A DNA stretch of 6,802 nt from Anaerolineales bacterium (GCA_024643945.1 JAHELX010000334.1:1-6802), one strand, 5' to 3'. Numbered from the stretch's first letter, positions 1 through 5,230 are shown. A program made the numbers and translations. The notes: generated by a model from the sequence alone, not told the origin.

Positions 1-149
1 TTAAGACTAAGGCGATTGTGGTGAAGAATATCGAAGGCAACGAGCGGGGCAAGGGACGGACCAGCAATTTGTGGCGCTACCGGGCGCTGGCCGGGGGGTA
101 TTACATCTTCAAACACGAATACGTCATCATCTTCCACAAACCTGGTTGA
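1..149 (+). CDS. C-terminal end of a probable DNA methyltransferase (5' partial)
   Basis: An open frame enters from the left edge (first whole codon at 3) and stops at TGA 147-149, giving 48 residues. The visible part is basic and then aromatic: KTKAIVVKNIEGNERGKG followed by NLWRYRALAGGYYIFKHEYV and a final HKPG. I associate the NLWRYRAL...GGYYIFKHEYV..F.KP ending with the C-terminus of a group of N4/N6-type DNA methylases. This is recognition from memory; the catalytic (D/N)PP(Y/W) and SAM-binding FxGxG motifs would lie outside the window. The stop is only 6 nt before the next gene's first ATG, so the two are probably co-transcribed, pairing DNA modification with a DNA-damage-recognition protein. 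The tail could belong to another nucleic-acid-binding protein, so the family call is moderate. Confidence 0.55.
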   Translation, partial: KTKAIVVKNIEGNERGKGRTSNLWRYRALAGGYYIFKHEYVIIFHKPG

Positions 150-155
150 TGGAAG

Positions 156-605
156 ATGATCCCTCAAGGTTCACACGAACTCATGAAAACGCTCAAAGAC
201 GCATCACTGTACGATCAAATCTACGCTGTAGCCCGTCGGATTCCTCCTGGCAGAGTCTCGACCTACGGCCAGATTGCGGCCATTGTCGGGCGAGGTTGTA
301 CAGCACGCCAGGTAGGTTATGCCATGGCAGCGCTGAAAGCTGACGACCGATCCGTGCCCTGGCAGCGTGTCATCAACAGCAAGGGCCAGATCAGCCTGCG
401 TCCCGGGCAGGGTGGGGAGATTCAACAACAATTGCTCGAAGCTGAAGGGGTTGAATTCGACACTCAGGGATGTACCGATTTCGAGCGCTTTGGTTGGAAT
501 GGCCCTGACTGGGAATGGCTAGATCAGAACGGTTTCAATCCCGCACCCCCGTTGAGCAAGCCGGGCAAGAAACACAAAGATGGCGAGCAACTCTCACTGT
601 TTTGA
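156..605 (+). CDS. Alkyltransferase-like (ATL) DNA-damage-recognition protein with C-terminal clamp-binding-like motif
   Basis: This protein has the fold of the DNA-binding C-terminal domain of O6-methylguanine methyltransferases. Residues 28-72 hold the helix-turn-helix core RIPPGRVSTYGQIA and the arginine-finger segment TARQVG. By alignment to human MGMT, Tyr37 matches Tyr114 (base rotation) and Arg51 matches Arg128 (the finger that replaces the flipped base). The active-site PCHRV is PWQRV here: Trp69 replaces the methyl-accepting Cys, which defines ATL proteins. Those bind O6-alkylguanine without repairing it and flag it for nucleotide excision repair. After the core come an acidic/aromatic segment and a lysine-rich tail ending in QLSLF (residues 145-149), which fits the bacterial beta-clamp-binding consensus. 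Start choice is uncertain. ATG 156 follows the upstream stop by 6 nt but has GGAAG abutting it with no spacer. ATG 183 (140 aa) has AAGG 12 nt upstream and begins nearer the conserved core. Neither site is strong. Confidence 0.88.
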   Translation: MIPQGSHELMKTLKDASLYDQIYAVARRIPPGRVSTYGQIAAIVGRGCTARQVGYAMAALKADDRSVPWQRVINSKGQISLRPGQGGEIQQQLLEAEGVEFDTQGCTDFERFGWNGPDWEWLDQNGFNPAPPLSKPGKKHKDGEQLSLF

Positions 606-706
606 AGGTCGTGGCTCAAGAATTGTAATTACTCACCCTCCCGCAGGTTCAGGCAAACATCAAGGCAGAGATCGTCGCTACATTCGGCAATTTGCCCACT
701 CAACGT

Positions 707-740
707 AACCTGCCCCGTGGGGGGGCTTTGCTCCGGGAGG
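707..740 (+). repeat. G/C-rich hairpin repeat, copy 1 (upstream of amidase gene)
   Basis: Positions 707-729 are identical over 23 nt to 5231-5253. The next 11 nt (GCTCCGGGAGG, 730-740) recur at 5278-5288, where 24 nt intervene. The core can fold as GCCCC (712-716) over GGGGC (722-726) with a 5-nt loop and is followed by TTT, like a weak intrinsic terminator. An alternative outer pairing joins AACCT (707-711) with AGGTT (738-742). The element ends 7 nt before the Shine-Dalgarno sequence of the amidase gene. It could be a terminator for the ATL transcript, a leader element of the amidase gene, or a dispersed repeat. No convincing sigma-70 promoter was found in 606-706. Confidence 0.6.
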
Positions 741-747
741 TTAGGCT

Positions 748-754
748 GAGGAGG
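748..754 (+). promoter_or_regulatory. Ribosome-binding site of the amidase gene
   Basis: GAGGAGG lies 7 nt before GTG 762 and 10 nt before ATG 765. Both starts are in frame and give proteins differing by one residue, so the site fixes the start region but not which codon is used. Confidence 0.8.
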
Positions 755-761
755 ATACCAC

Positions 762-1919
762 GTGATGGCCAGCAATTTGAATACCCTTGACGTGCGCGAC
801 CAGATGCCAAACTATGTAGTCTACAAAGACTGGCAAAGGCCGGGGGCCATCCTGGGGGTGGCCGTCCACCATTCGGCTACCGCCGACCGGGAAACCGGTG
901 CGCCTAGCGGTGATGCGCTGACCTTCTTCAACTACCACGTCCATGAGCGAGGATGGGCTCACGGCGGCTACAACTACGTCATCCGGGGCGATGGGGTAAT
1001 TGAGTACGCGCTGGACGAGAAGATTGCCGCCTATCACGCTGGCTTCAAAGACCCGAGCGATTCTTATGGATTGGAGCATGGTCAATATTGGAACAATCAC
1101 TACCTGGCCGTGTGTCTGGCCGGTTGGTTTAGTAGTGGTCGTACCTGGCGCGATGAGAATGGGGTGGTGCACACTATCCCCGACCAGTTCACCAGCCCCA
1201 GCCAGGTGCAGATGACCTCGTTGATAGGGCTACTACGCCAGCTAATGACCAAATACAGCATCCCGTTGGAAAACGTGCGAGGACACCGCGAGCTGACGGG
1301 CAGCCACACCCAATGCCCTGGCCTCAATCTAGACCCGGCCGTGCTGCGCAGCCGATTGCGAGAACCGGAGCCTGTTGAGCCGCTCCCAGACGACGTTGGA
1401 CTACTTAGGCCAGGTCCCGGTGAGCACGTAGTCATCCTGCCCAACGAGGATTACCTGGAGCCGGCCTTGGGCTACATCTGGCGCTTTAGCCCCGACGTCA
1501 CCTTTGCCGCCAACGCCGCCGTGGGGCGCTGGCCTTACGTTACCGTGGTTGGCCCTCCCAGCGGTGTGAGCGAGGATCAGATCGCTGCTCTGCAGGCTGG
1601 TGGAGCACGCCTCGTGCAGCGGGTGGCCGGCGATGATCCCATCAGCACCCAGGCCATCCTCGACAGATTGGTGGCAGAGGATAAGCGTTTTCTGTCACCT
1701 GGCGACGTGCCCTCTCCGCCGCTAGAGCCAGAGCCGACCACCTACACCGTTCAACCGGGCGACACGCTCTCCTCTATCGCCAGGCAAGTGTACGGCAAAT
1801 CCAGCCAGTGGCGGGTTATTTTCGACGCCAACCGCGACATCCTGGACGATCCCGGTCGCATCAAGCCGGGTCAGGTGTTGCGTATTCCGCCATGGCCACG
1901 CAACGATTCGATTGGGTGA
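762..1919 (+). CDS. Peptidoglycan amidase (Amidase_2) with CWB2-like region and C-terminal LysM
   Basis: A 385-aa protein, predicted N-acetylmuramoyl-L-alanine amidase, cutting the bond between the glycan and the stem peptide. Residues ~28-200 form an Amidase_2/PGRP-type zinc amidase. By analogy with AmpD and T7 lysozyme, the zinc ligands are His36 (VHHSAT), His175 (GHRE) and Cys185 (TQCPG), with Tyr70 (GYNYVI) as catalytic tyrosine. The position of the T7/AmpD catalytic lysine holds Thr183, as I recall for amidase-active eukaryotic PGRPs. After a Pro/Glu linker, residues ~222-310 include VTVVGPPSGVSEDQ...RLVQRVAGDD...T..I, which resembles one cell-wall-binding-2 (CWB2) repeat. A second Pro/Glu linker leads to a complete LysM at ~327-377 (TYTVQPGDTLSSIA to VLRIPP). 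No N-terminal signal peptide is visible despite the wall-binding modules, so export is unexplained. GTG 762 and ATG 765 share one Shine-Dalgarno site. The last eight residues after the LysM come from a local duplication. Confidence 0.9.
   Translation: MMASNLNTLDVRDQMPNYVVYKDWQRPGAILGVAVHHSATADRETGAPSGDALTFFNYHVHERGWAHGGYNYVIRGDGVIEYALDEKIAAYHAGFKDPSDSYGLEHGQYWNNHYLAVCLAGWFSSGRTWRDENGVVHTIPDQFTSPSQVQMTSLIGLLRQLMTKYSIPLENVRGHRELTGSHTQCPGLNLDPAVLRSRLREPEPVEPLPDDVGLLRPGPGEHVVILPNEDYLEPALGYIWRFSPDVTFAANAAVGRWPYVTVVGPPSGVSEDQIAALQAGGARLVQRVAGDDPISTQAILDRLVAEDKRFLSPGDVPSPPLEPEPTTYTVQPGDTLSSIARQVYGKSSQWRVIFDANRDILDDPGRIKPGQVLRIPPWPRNDSIG
1855..1891 (+). repeat. 37-bp direct repeat, copy 1 (end of LysM coding sequence)
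   Basis: Encodes the end of the LysM (RIKPGQVLRIPP) and is identical over 37 nt to 1929-1965. The copies begin 74 nt apart, with exactly 37 nt of unrelated sequence between them. A shift of 74 is not a multiple of three, so the second copy lies in a different frame from the gene. Confidence 0.95.
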
Positions 1920-1928
1920 TCACCAAGA

Positions 1929-1965
1929 GTCGCATCAAGCCGGGTCAGGTGTTGCGTATTCCGCC
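1929..1965 (+). repeat. 37-bp direct repeat, copy 2 (out of frame, past the stop codon)
   Basis: Exact second copy of 1855-1891, starting 9 nt after the amidase stop. In its own frame it reads RIKPGQVLRIPPAP followed by TGA, a natural LysM ending. The ancestral gene therefore probably ended here. The present reading frame instead leaves copy 1 into the 37-nt spacer, adds WPRNDSIG and stops at 1919. Confidence 0.93.
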
Positions 1966-1975
1966 TGCGCCTTGA

Positions 1976-2041
1976 CCGGCTAAAGCCTCGACTCCTCCAA
2001 AGTAAGTGTCTCAACAAAGATGGAGTCGAGGCTTTAGCCGG
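1976..2041. repeat. 66-bp palindromic element with perfect 20-bp inverted repeats
   Basis: Left arm 1976-1995 (begins CCGGCTAAAGCC) and right arm 2022-2041 (ends GGCTTTAGCCGG) are exact reverse complements over 20 bp, separated by a 26-nt loop. The element begins 2 nt after the would-be stop codon of the ancestral amidase frame. There is no T-run after the right arm, so it is not a classical terminator, although a hairpin this strong would mark the 3' end of the amidase mRNA. Size and form fit a REP/MITE-like palindromic unit. No transposase gene is nearby. Confidence 0.9.
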
Positions 2042-2094
2042 AGATATAACCTCGCCTCCATTTTATTGGCGCCCATCCGTTTTCACTTAGGCAG

Positions 2095-2162
2095 TGTAAA
2101 AGAATAACTTCCGAGTTTGGCCCGGACACCAAGCGTAGAAAATCGGAAGTTATTCTTTTACA
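2095..2162. repeat. 68-bp palindromic element with perfect 20-bp inverted repeats
   Basis: Left arm 2095-2114 (begins TGTAAAAGAATAAC) and right arm 2143-2162 (ends GTTATTCTTTTACA) are exact reverse complements over 20 bp. After one mismatch, three more pairs form (2116-2118 with 2139-2141). The arms are AT-rich, unlike the surroundings and unlike the neighbouring 66-bp element, but overall size and design are nearly the same. It ends 46 nt before the preferred PHP start and would sit in that gene's 5' untranslated region if transcription starts upstream. The DNA between the two palindromes (2042-2094) shows no recognisable feature. Confidence 0.9.
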
Positions 2163-2208
2163 AATCCTTGGAATGCACTCCAGGATGACAATGTTGAGGC
2201 AATCAAAA

Positions 2209-3300
2209 ATGAGCGACCAGTTTCCGAGTTCCCAGTTTGAGATTACCGGCAACTTCCACATGCACACCCACTGCTCGGACGGCGTTGGCACGCATCAGGA
2301 TTTGGCCATGGCCGCCGCCCAGGCCGGTCTCGACCTGATCATGATCACCGACCACAACGTGTGGGTGGGGGGCAAAGAAGGGTGGTACGCCCATCCGGAA
2401 ACAGGCAAGGAGGTTTTGTTGCTGATGGGCGAAGAAGTACATGACGAGGAGCGGTCTCCCCAGGTGAATCATTACCTGTGTTTGGGGATAGACCAGGAAG
2501 TATGCCAGTACGCGTCCCGGCCGCAGGAGCTCATCAATGCTGTCAGGCAACACGGCGGTGTCGGCTTCATCGCTCACCCCGTCGAGCGGGCTGCGCCACT
2601 CTTCGACGAGCCGGAGATTCCCTGGGTGGATTGGGAGGTGACTGGTTTCATTGGCATCGAGTTGTGGAATTACATGTCGGAGTTCAAGAGCCTTCTATCC
2701 ACCAAGCCGGCCGCCGTCTTCGCTGCCTTTTTTCCCAGCTTGTTGATCACCGGTCCCTTCCGTGAGACGCTGGCTTTGTGGGATAACCTCTTACGCAACG
2801 GAGCGAAGGTGGTCGCCATCGGCGGCGCCGATGCCCACGCTAACGTCTACAGCTTCGGTCCCCTGAAACGACCTGTCTTTCCCTACGGCTATTTGTTCAG
2901 GGCGGTCAACACGCATGTGCTGCTCGACGAACCCCTATCCCGCGACGTGACAGCAGCCAAAGCGCAAGTGTTAGACGCCTTGCGGGCTGGTCACGTCTTT
3001 GTAGCTTACGACCTGGCTGGGGATGCCCGGGGATTCCGCTTCACAGCGACCAGCCGTCAGGGAACTGTCTCAATGGGGGATGAAATGCGCCCGAACGGCC
3101 CGGTGACGCTGCACGTAGCCAGCCCACTGTCCGCGGGCTTGCGGCTCCTGAAGGATGGGCGCGAAGTTGCACGGGCGCGAGGTCGTGTGCTGACCTACGA
3201 GACCAATGAGCCAGGTGTCTTTCGCGTGGAAGCGTATCGTCGCTACCGGATCAAACCCCGGGGATGGGTTTTCTCCAATGCGATCTACATACGAGGATAG
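2209..3300 (+). CDS. PHP-superfamily metal-dependent phosphoesterase with extra C-terminal domain
   Basis: A 363-aa predicted metal-dependent hydrolase of the PHP (polymerase and histidinol phosphatase) superfamily. The ligand series is in order: His17 and His19 (FHMHTHCSDG, with Asp24), Asp48-His49 (ITDHN), Glu75/Glu76 (MGEEVH), His88 (VNHYL), His123 (IAHP) and Asp208/His210 (GGADAH). Together these form a complete-looking metal site. Residues ~160-190 (LLSTKPAAVFAAFFPSLLITG) are hydrophobic and lie between the last two motifs, as an insertion or buried helix. From ~275 a separate beta-rich domain follows, rich in Val/Thr and basic residues, that I cannot name. The substrate cannot be read from the sequence. 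ATG 2209 was chosen because GAGG (2196-2199) lies 9 nt upstream. In-frame ATGs at 2173, 2185 and 2191 would add 12, 8 and 6 residues with poorer sites. Converges on the VOC gene. Confidence 0.85.
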   Translation: MSDQFPSSQFEITGNFHMHTHCSDGVGTHQDLAMAAAQAGLDLIMITDHNVWVGGKEGWYAHPETGKEVLLLMGEEVHDEERSPQVNHYLCLGIDQEVCQYASRPQELINAVRQHGGVGFIAHPVERAAPLFDEPEIPWVDWEVTGFIGIELWNYMSEFKSLLSTKPAAVFAAFFPSLLITGPFRETLALWDNLLRNGAKVVAIGGADAHANVYSFGPLKRPVFPYGYLFRAVNTHVLLDEPLSRDVTAAKAQVLDALRAGHVFVAYDLAGDARGFRFTATSRQGTVSMGDEMRPNGPVTLHVASPLSAGLRLLKDGREVARARGRVLTYETNEPGVFRVEAYRRYRIKPRGWVFSNAIYIRG

Positions 3301-3314
3301 GCATAAAGGAGGAA

Positions 3315-3346
3315 GCCTCGCCCGGATGTGGCTCTCCGGGCGAGGC
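3315..3346. terminator. Hairpin terminator between convergent genes
   Basis: GCCTCGCCCGGA (3315-3326) pairs perfectly over 12 bp with 3335-3346 across an 8-nt loop. It lies 14 nt after the PHP stop and 56 nt beyond the VOC stop on the other strand. In the minus direction the stem is followed by TTCCTCCTTT, a passable U-rich tail. In the plus direction there is no T-run. It probably ends the VOC mRNA and limits read-through or protects the 3' end of the PHP mRNA. Confidence 0.75.
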
Positions 3347-3402
3347 CACGGCAATCAAGTCACCCGTGTGAAGGTGGGAGATCGTTCATACCCGGGGCGA
3401 AA

Positions 3403-3771
3403 TCAAGCTGCCGAAGTGTCACTTTCCCACAGGGCAAAGGCGTTACCCTCGGTGTCCAGGCACTGGGCGAACCAGCCCATACCAGGCACAGGGCTCTTGG
3501 GCATGATCACCTTCCCTCCCAGTTCTTCGACTCGTGCCGCGTACTCTGCCACCGATTCCACCTGGTGGTAGTTGATCAGCCGGTGGTCAGGGGCCTGGCG
3601 TGCCATCATCCCAATACCGTGACCAGCTTCTTCCTCGCCCACATCAACGGTCCAATATCCCTCATACTCTGGAGAGGTCGAGAACTGCCAGCCGAATAGC
3701 TGGGTGTAGAAAGACTTGGCCCGATCCACATCATCGGCCGGGATCTCCAAATGGACAACGCTGTGTTTCAC
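3403..3771 (-). CDS. VOC (glyoxalase/bleomycin-resistance fold) family protein
   Basis: A 122-aa protein, a single VOC unit of two beta-alpha-beta-beta-beta modules. The first module carries HLEIPADDVDRAKSFYTQLFGW (His7, Glu9). The second carries VESVAEYAARVEELGGKV, then PVPGMGWFAQCLDTEGNAFALWE (Glu116). His7 and Glu116 are candidate metal or active-site positions by family analogy. This is the common short subgroup of unknown substrate; it cannot be called glyoxalase I from sequence. Start: GTG at 3771 with AAAGGAGG (3786-3779) 7 nt upstream. The frame is open to ATG 3837, but that extension would translate the leader, the ribosome-binding site and part of the operator, so it is rejected. 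The gene is monocistronic, divergent from the polyferredoxin and convergent with the PHP gene, and has the strongest promoter in the window. Confidence 0.9.
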   Translation of the reverse strand: MKHSVVHLEIPADDVDRAKSFYTQLFGWQFSTSPEYEGYWTVDVGEEEAGHGIGMMARQAPDHRLINYHQVESVAEYAARVEELGGKVIMPKSPVPGMGWFAQCLDTEGNAFALWESDTSAA

Positions 3772-3792
3772 GACTCTGCCTCCTTTACTTTG

Positions 3793-3815
3793 GCTGGGGA
3801 ATGGCTGTCCCCAGC
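3793..3815 (-). other. Hairpin in the VOC mRNA leader
   Basis: GCTGGGGA (3793-3800) pairs perfectly over 8 bp with TCCCCAGC (3808-3815) across a 7-nt loop. It lies in the predicted ~68-nt leader, 6 nt upstream of the AAAGGAGG ribosome-binding site. It could stabilise the message or modulate initiation. There is no T-run next to it, so it is unlikely to be a terminator. Confidence 0.55.
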
Positions 3816-3829
3816 ACGCTAAACCCCAA

Positions 3830-3845
3830 TAGAACATGCGTTCTA
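3830..3845 (-). promoter_or_regulatory. LexA/SOS-box-like palindromic operator of the VOC gene
   Basis: TAGAACATGCGTTCTA has 6-bp perfect arms around ATGC. Its core matches the Gram-positive (Bacillus) LexA consensus GAAC-RNRY-GTTC at every constrained position. It begins immediately downstream of the -10 box and covers the predicted start site (about 3839), a classical repressor position. I saw no second GAAC-N4-GTTC in the window. Another dimeric repressor could equally use such a palindrome, and no lexA gene is in view. Confidence 0.6.
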
Positions 3846-3874
3846 ATTATATCATCAAATCTTCAGGTTGTCAA
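3846..3874 (-). promoter_or_regulatory. Perfect-consensus sigma-70 promoter of the VOC gene
   Basis: On the minus strand, TTGACA (3874-3869) and TATAAT (3851-3846) are both exact consensus, separated by the ideal 17 nt. Predicted start is about 3839, inside the palindromic operator. A promoter this strong next to an operator fits a gene held off by a repressor and strongly expressed on release. Confidence 0.85.
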
Positions 3875-3892
3875 GTCACCGCCGAACAAAAA

Positions 3893-3921
3893 TTGTGTTA
3901 TCATCTGCTTGCCATTATAAT
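3893..3921 (+). promoter_or_regulatory. Sigma-70 promoter of the polyferredoxin gene, predicting a leaderless mRNA
   Basis: TTGTGT (3893-3898), a 17-nt spacer and an exact TATAAT (3916-3921). The usual start 6-8 nt after the -10 box falls at about 3928-3929, and the gene's ATG begins at 3929. There is no Shine-Dalgarno sequence before the ATG. It is back to back with the VOC promoter, the two -35 boxes being 18 nt apart. Confidence 0.75.
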
Positions 3922-3928
3922 TTGAGCT

Positions 3929-5152
3929 ATGGTGGAATCAAGTAAGTCAGCAGATCTGGTCGATCTGTGGAATGGAAGTCCCCCGCATGTTCTGGGGAAC
4001 CGGTGTCTGAACGTCCGTCACCGGGCACGTGCCTGTCGGATTTGTGTGGACGCCTGCCCGGTGGATGCCATCTCCATTCCCCAGGGAGACAATGTGGATG
4101 CAGCTCCTATTGCGCTGGACCAGGATACGTGCGTGCGGTGTGGTCTGTGTCTGCACGCCTGCCCTACCGGTGCTTTCGTTCAGACCAACTCACCTGAATC
4201 GAAGCTGCCACAGGCGATAGCCAACTCTTCGAGCCAGACCATCGAGCTGGCCTGTCCTCGCAAAGAGCCGGCGGACTTGAGCCGTGTGCCCGAAGCCAGC
4301 GTGGTTCAGACGCCGCGCTGCCTGGCGGCGCTATCGGCTCCGACCTTGCTGGAAATGGCAGCAACAGGCAAAACGCTGTGGCTGAACGACAGCATCTGCC
4401 ATGCCTGCCCCATCGGGCAAGCGCGTCGGGCCATCCAACGGACCATCACTAGCGCCAACCGTTGGCTTCAGCTAATGGGGCACGAGGCCATTATTCGCAG
4501 CTATCTAATCAATGCCGACGATTTGGCCGATGTACCCGTTTCCCGGCCAGTGGTGCAAGGCAGCCAACCTATTATTTCGAGGCGTGACTTTTTCAGATCT
4601 GTGACACGGCTGGCGGAACAGACGGCCGTGCTCCCCGACGAATCACTCCCCTCCAAGGCGGGGCGCCGCCTGCCTCACCATATCCCGGCCCAGCGCCAAC
4701 ATCTGGCCGCCGCCCTGGGGCAGTTGTTGACGGATCCATCGGCCTCCGTGCCCACGGCTGCCCTGCCCATCGCCGACGTGACCATCAGCGACGATTGCAC
4801 CGCCTGTGGCCTGTGCGCCCAGTTTTGCCCCACCGAGGCCATTTCCTTCGTCAGCGATAGTGAATATTACGTGCTCAATTTTTCGGCGGCACTCTGTTTG
4901 GGGGATGACTGCAACCTGTGTGTCATTGGCTGCCCCACCCACGCCGTGGCCTTCGGTCAGGAAGTTATGTCTGGAGAACTCCTGAGGACACGGCCGCGGC
5001 CGGTGAAGGCAGGTCGGCTGGCTCCCTGCGCCAAATGTGGCGTGCTCACCGCCGCCGACGAAGTTGATGCGGCCAATGAAGCTCCCCTATGTTACGTTTG
5101 CCAGGCTCAGGCCAACCGTCCTAGCCTGTTGTCAGGCTTATCCAATCAGTAA
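3929..5152 (+). CDS. Polyferredoxin-like protein with several 4Fe-4S clusters and a C-terminal zinc-ribbon-like motif
   Basis: A 407-aa cytoplasmic iron-sulfur protein with 24 cysteines and no signal peptide or membrane segment. N-terminal pair: an atypical first site, C26...C36-x2-C39-x3-C43-P, with C26 ten residues before C36 instead of the usual three, then a canonical C68-x2-C71-x2-C74-x3-C78-P. Middle region (~105-180): spaced cysteines C109, C131, C157 and C160 (CHACPIG) that could hold another metal site. A basic/variable stretch with SRRDFF at 217-222 follows. C-terminal pair: canonical C290/293/296/300 and C323-x4-C328-x2-C331-x3-C335. The end has C367-x2-C370...C388-x2-C391, a zinc-ribbon pattern. 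Four 4Fe-4S clusters are expected by family rules. Electron transfer is the likely role, but the partners are unknown: no oxidoreductase or molybdoenzyme gene adjoins it. The start fits the promoter, which implies a leaderless transcript. Confidence 0.85.
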   Translation: MVESSKSADLVDLWNGSPPHVLGNRCLNVRHRARACRICVDACPVDAISIPQGDNVDAAPIALDQDTCVRCGLCLHACPTGAFVQTNSPESKLPQAIANSSSQTIELACPRKEPADLSRVPEASVVQTPRCLAALSAPTLLEMAATGKTLWLNDSICHACPIGQARRAIQRTITSANRWLQLMGHEAIIRSYLINADDLADVPVSRPVVQGSQPIISRRDFFRSVTRLAEQTAVLPDESLPSKAGRRLPHHIPAQRQHLAAALGQLLTDPSASVPTAALPIADVTISDDCTACGLCAQFCPTEAISFVSDSEYYVLNFSAALCLGDDCNLCVIGCPTHAVAFGQEVMSGELLRTRPRPVKAGRLAPCAKCGVLTAADEVDAANEAPLCYVCQAQANRPSLLSGLSNQ

Positions 5153-5230
5153 TCAAGGGGTGCATTCATTTTTGGGGGCGACACATCCTCCCGTGCCACT
5201 GGCACTAAAAATCGCAGCTTGTGCAGTCAA

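Noticed and set aside
602..631. TTGAAG plus TAATTA as a promoter for the amidase gene
   Set aside because: The -10 candidate matches consensus at only two positions and the spacer is 18 nt; not supportable.
607..708. Possible gene remnant (reads ITHPPAGSGKHQG...) between the ATL and amidase genes
   Set aside because: No start codon with a ribosome-binding site and no family I recognise; too short to call a pseudogene.
741..1172. 143-aa open frame on the minus strand
   Set aside because: Fully antisense to the amidase domain, with low-complexity Val/Pro composition and no motif; a shadow of the plus-strand gene.
2203..2577. 124-aa minus-strand frame opposite the PHP gene
   Set aside because: Antisense shadow. 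The plus frame carries the complete PHP motif series and the minus frame shows no family signature.
3772..3837. N-terminal extension of the VOC protein to ATG 3837
   Set aside because: It would translate the Shine-Dalgarno site, the leader hairpin and half of the operator, and begins at or near the predicted transcription start. GTG 3771 has AAAGGAGG at 7 nt.
3600..3920. 106-aa plus-strand frame antisense to the VOC gene and running through the promoter region
   Set aside because: No recognisable motif, and it overlaps both divergent promoters and the operator.
4577..4594. SRRDFF as a twin-arginine export signal in the polyferredoxin
   Set aside because: It lies at residue ~217, far from the N-terminus, with no following hydrophobic stretch, so it is not a Tat signal peptide.
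4643..4942. 99-aa minus-strand frame inside the polyferredoxin gene
   Set aside because: Antisense shadow of the C-terminal ferredoxin domain, with no independent signal.
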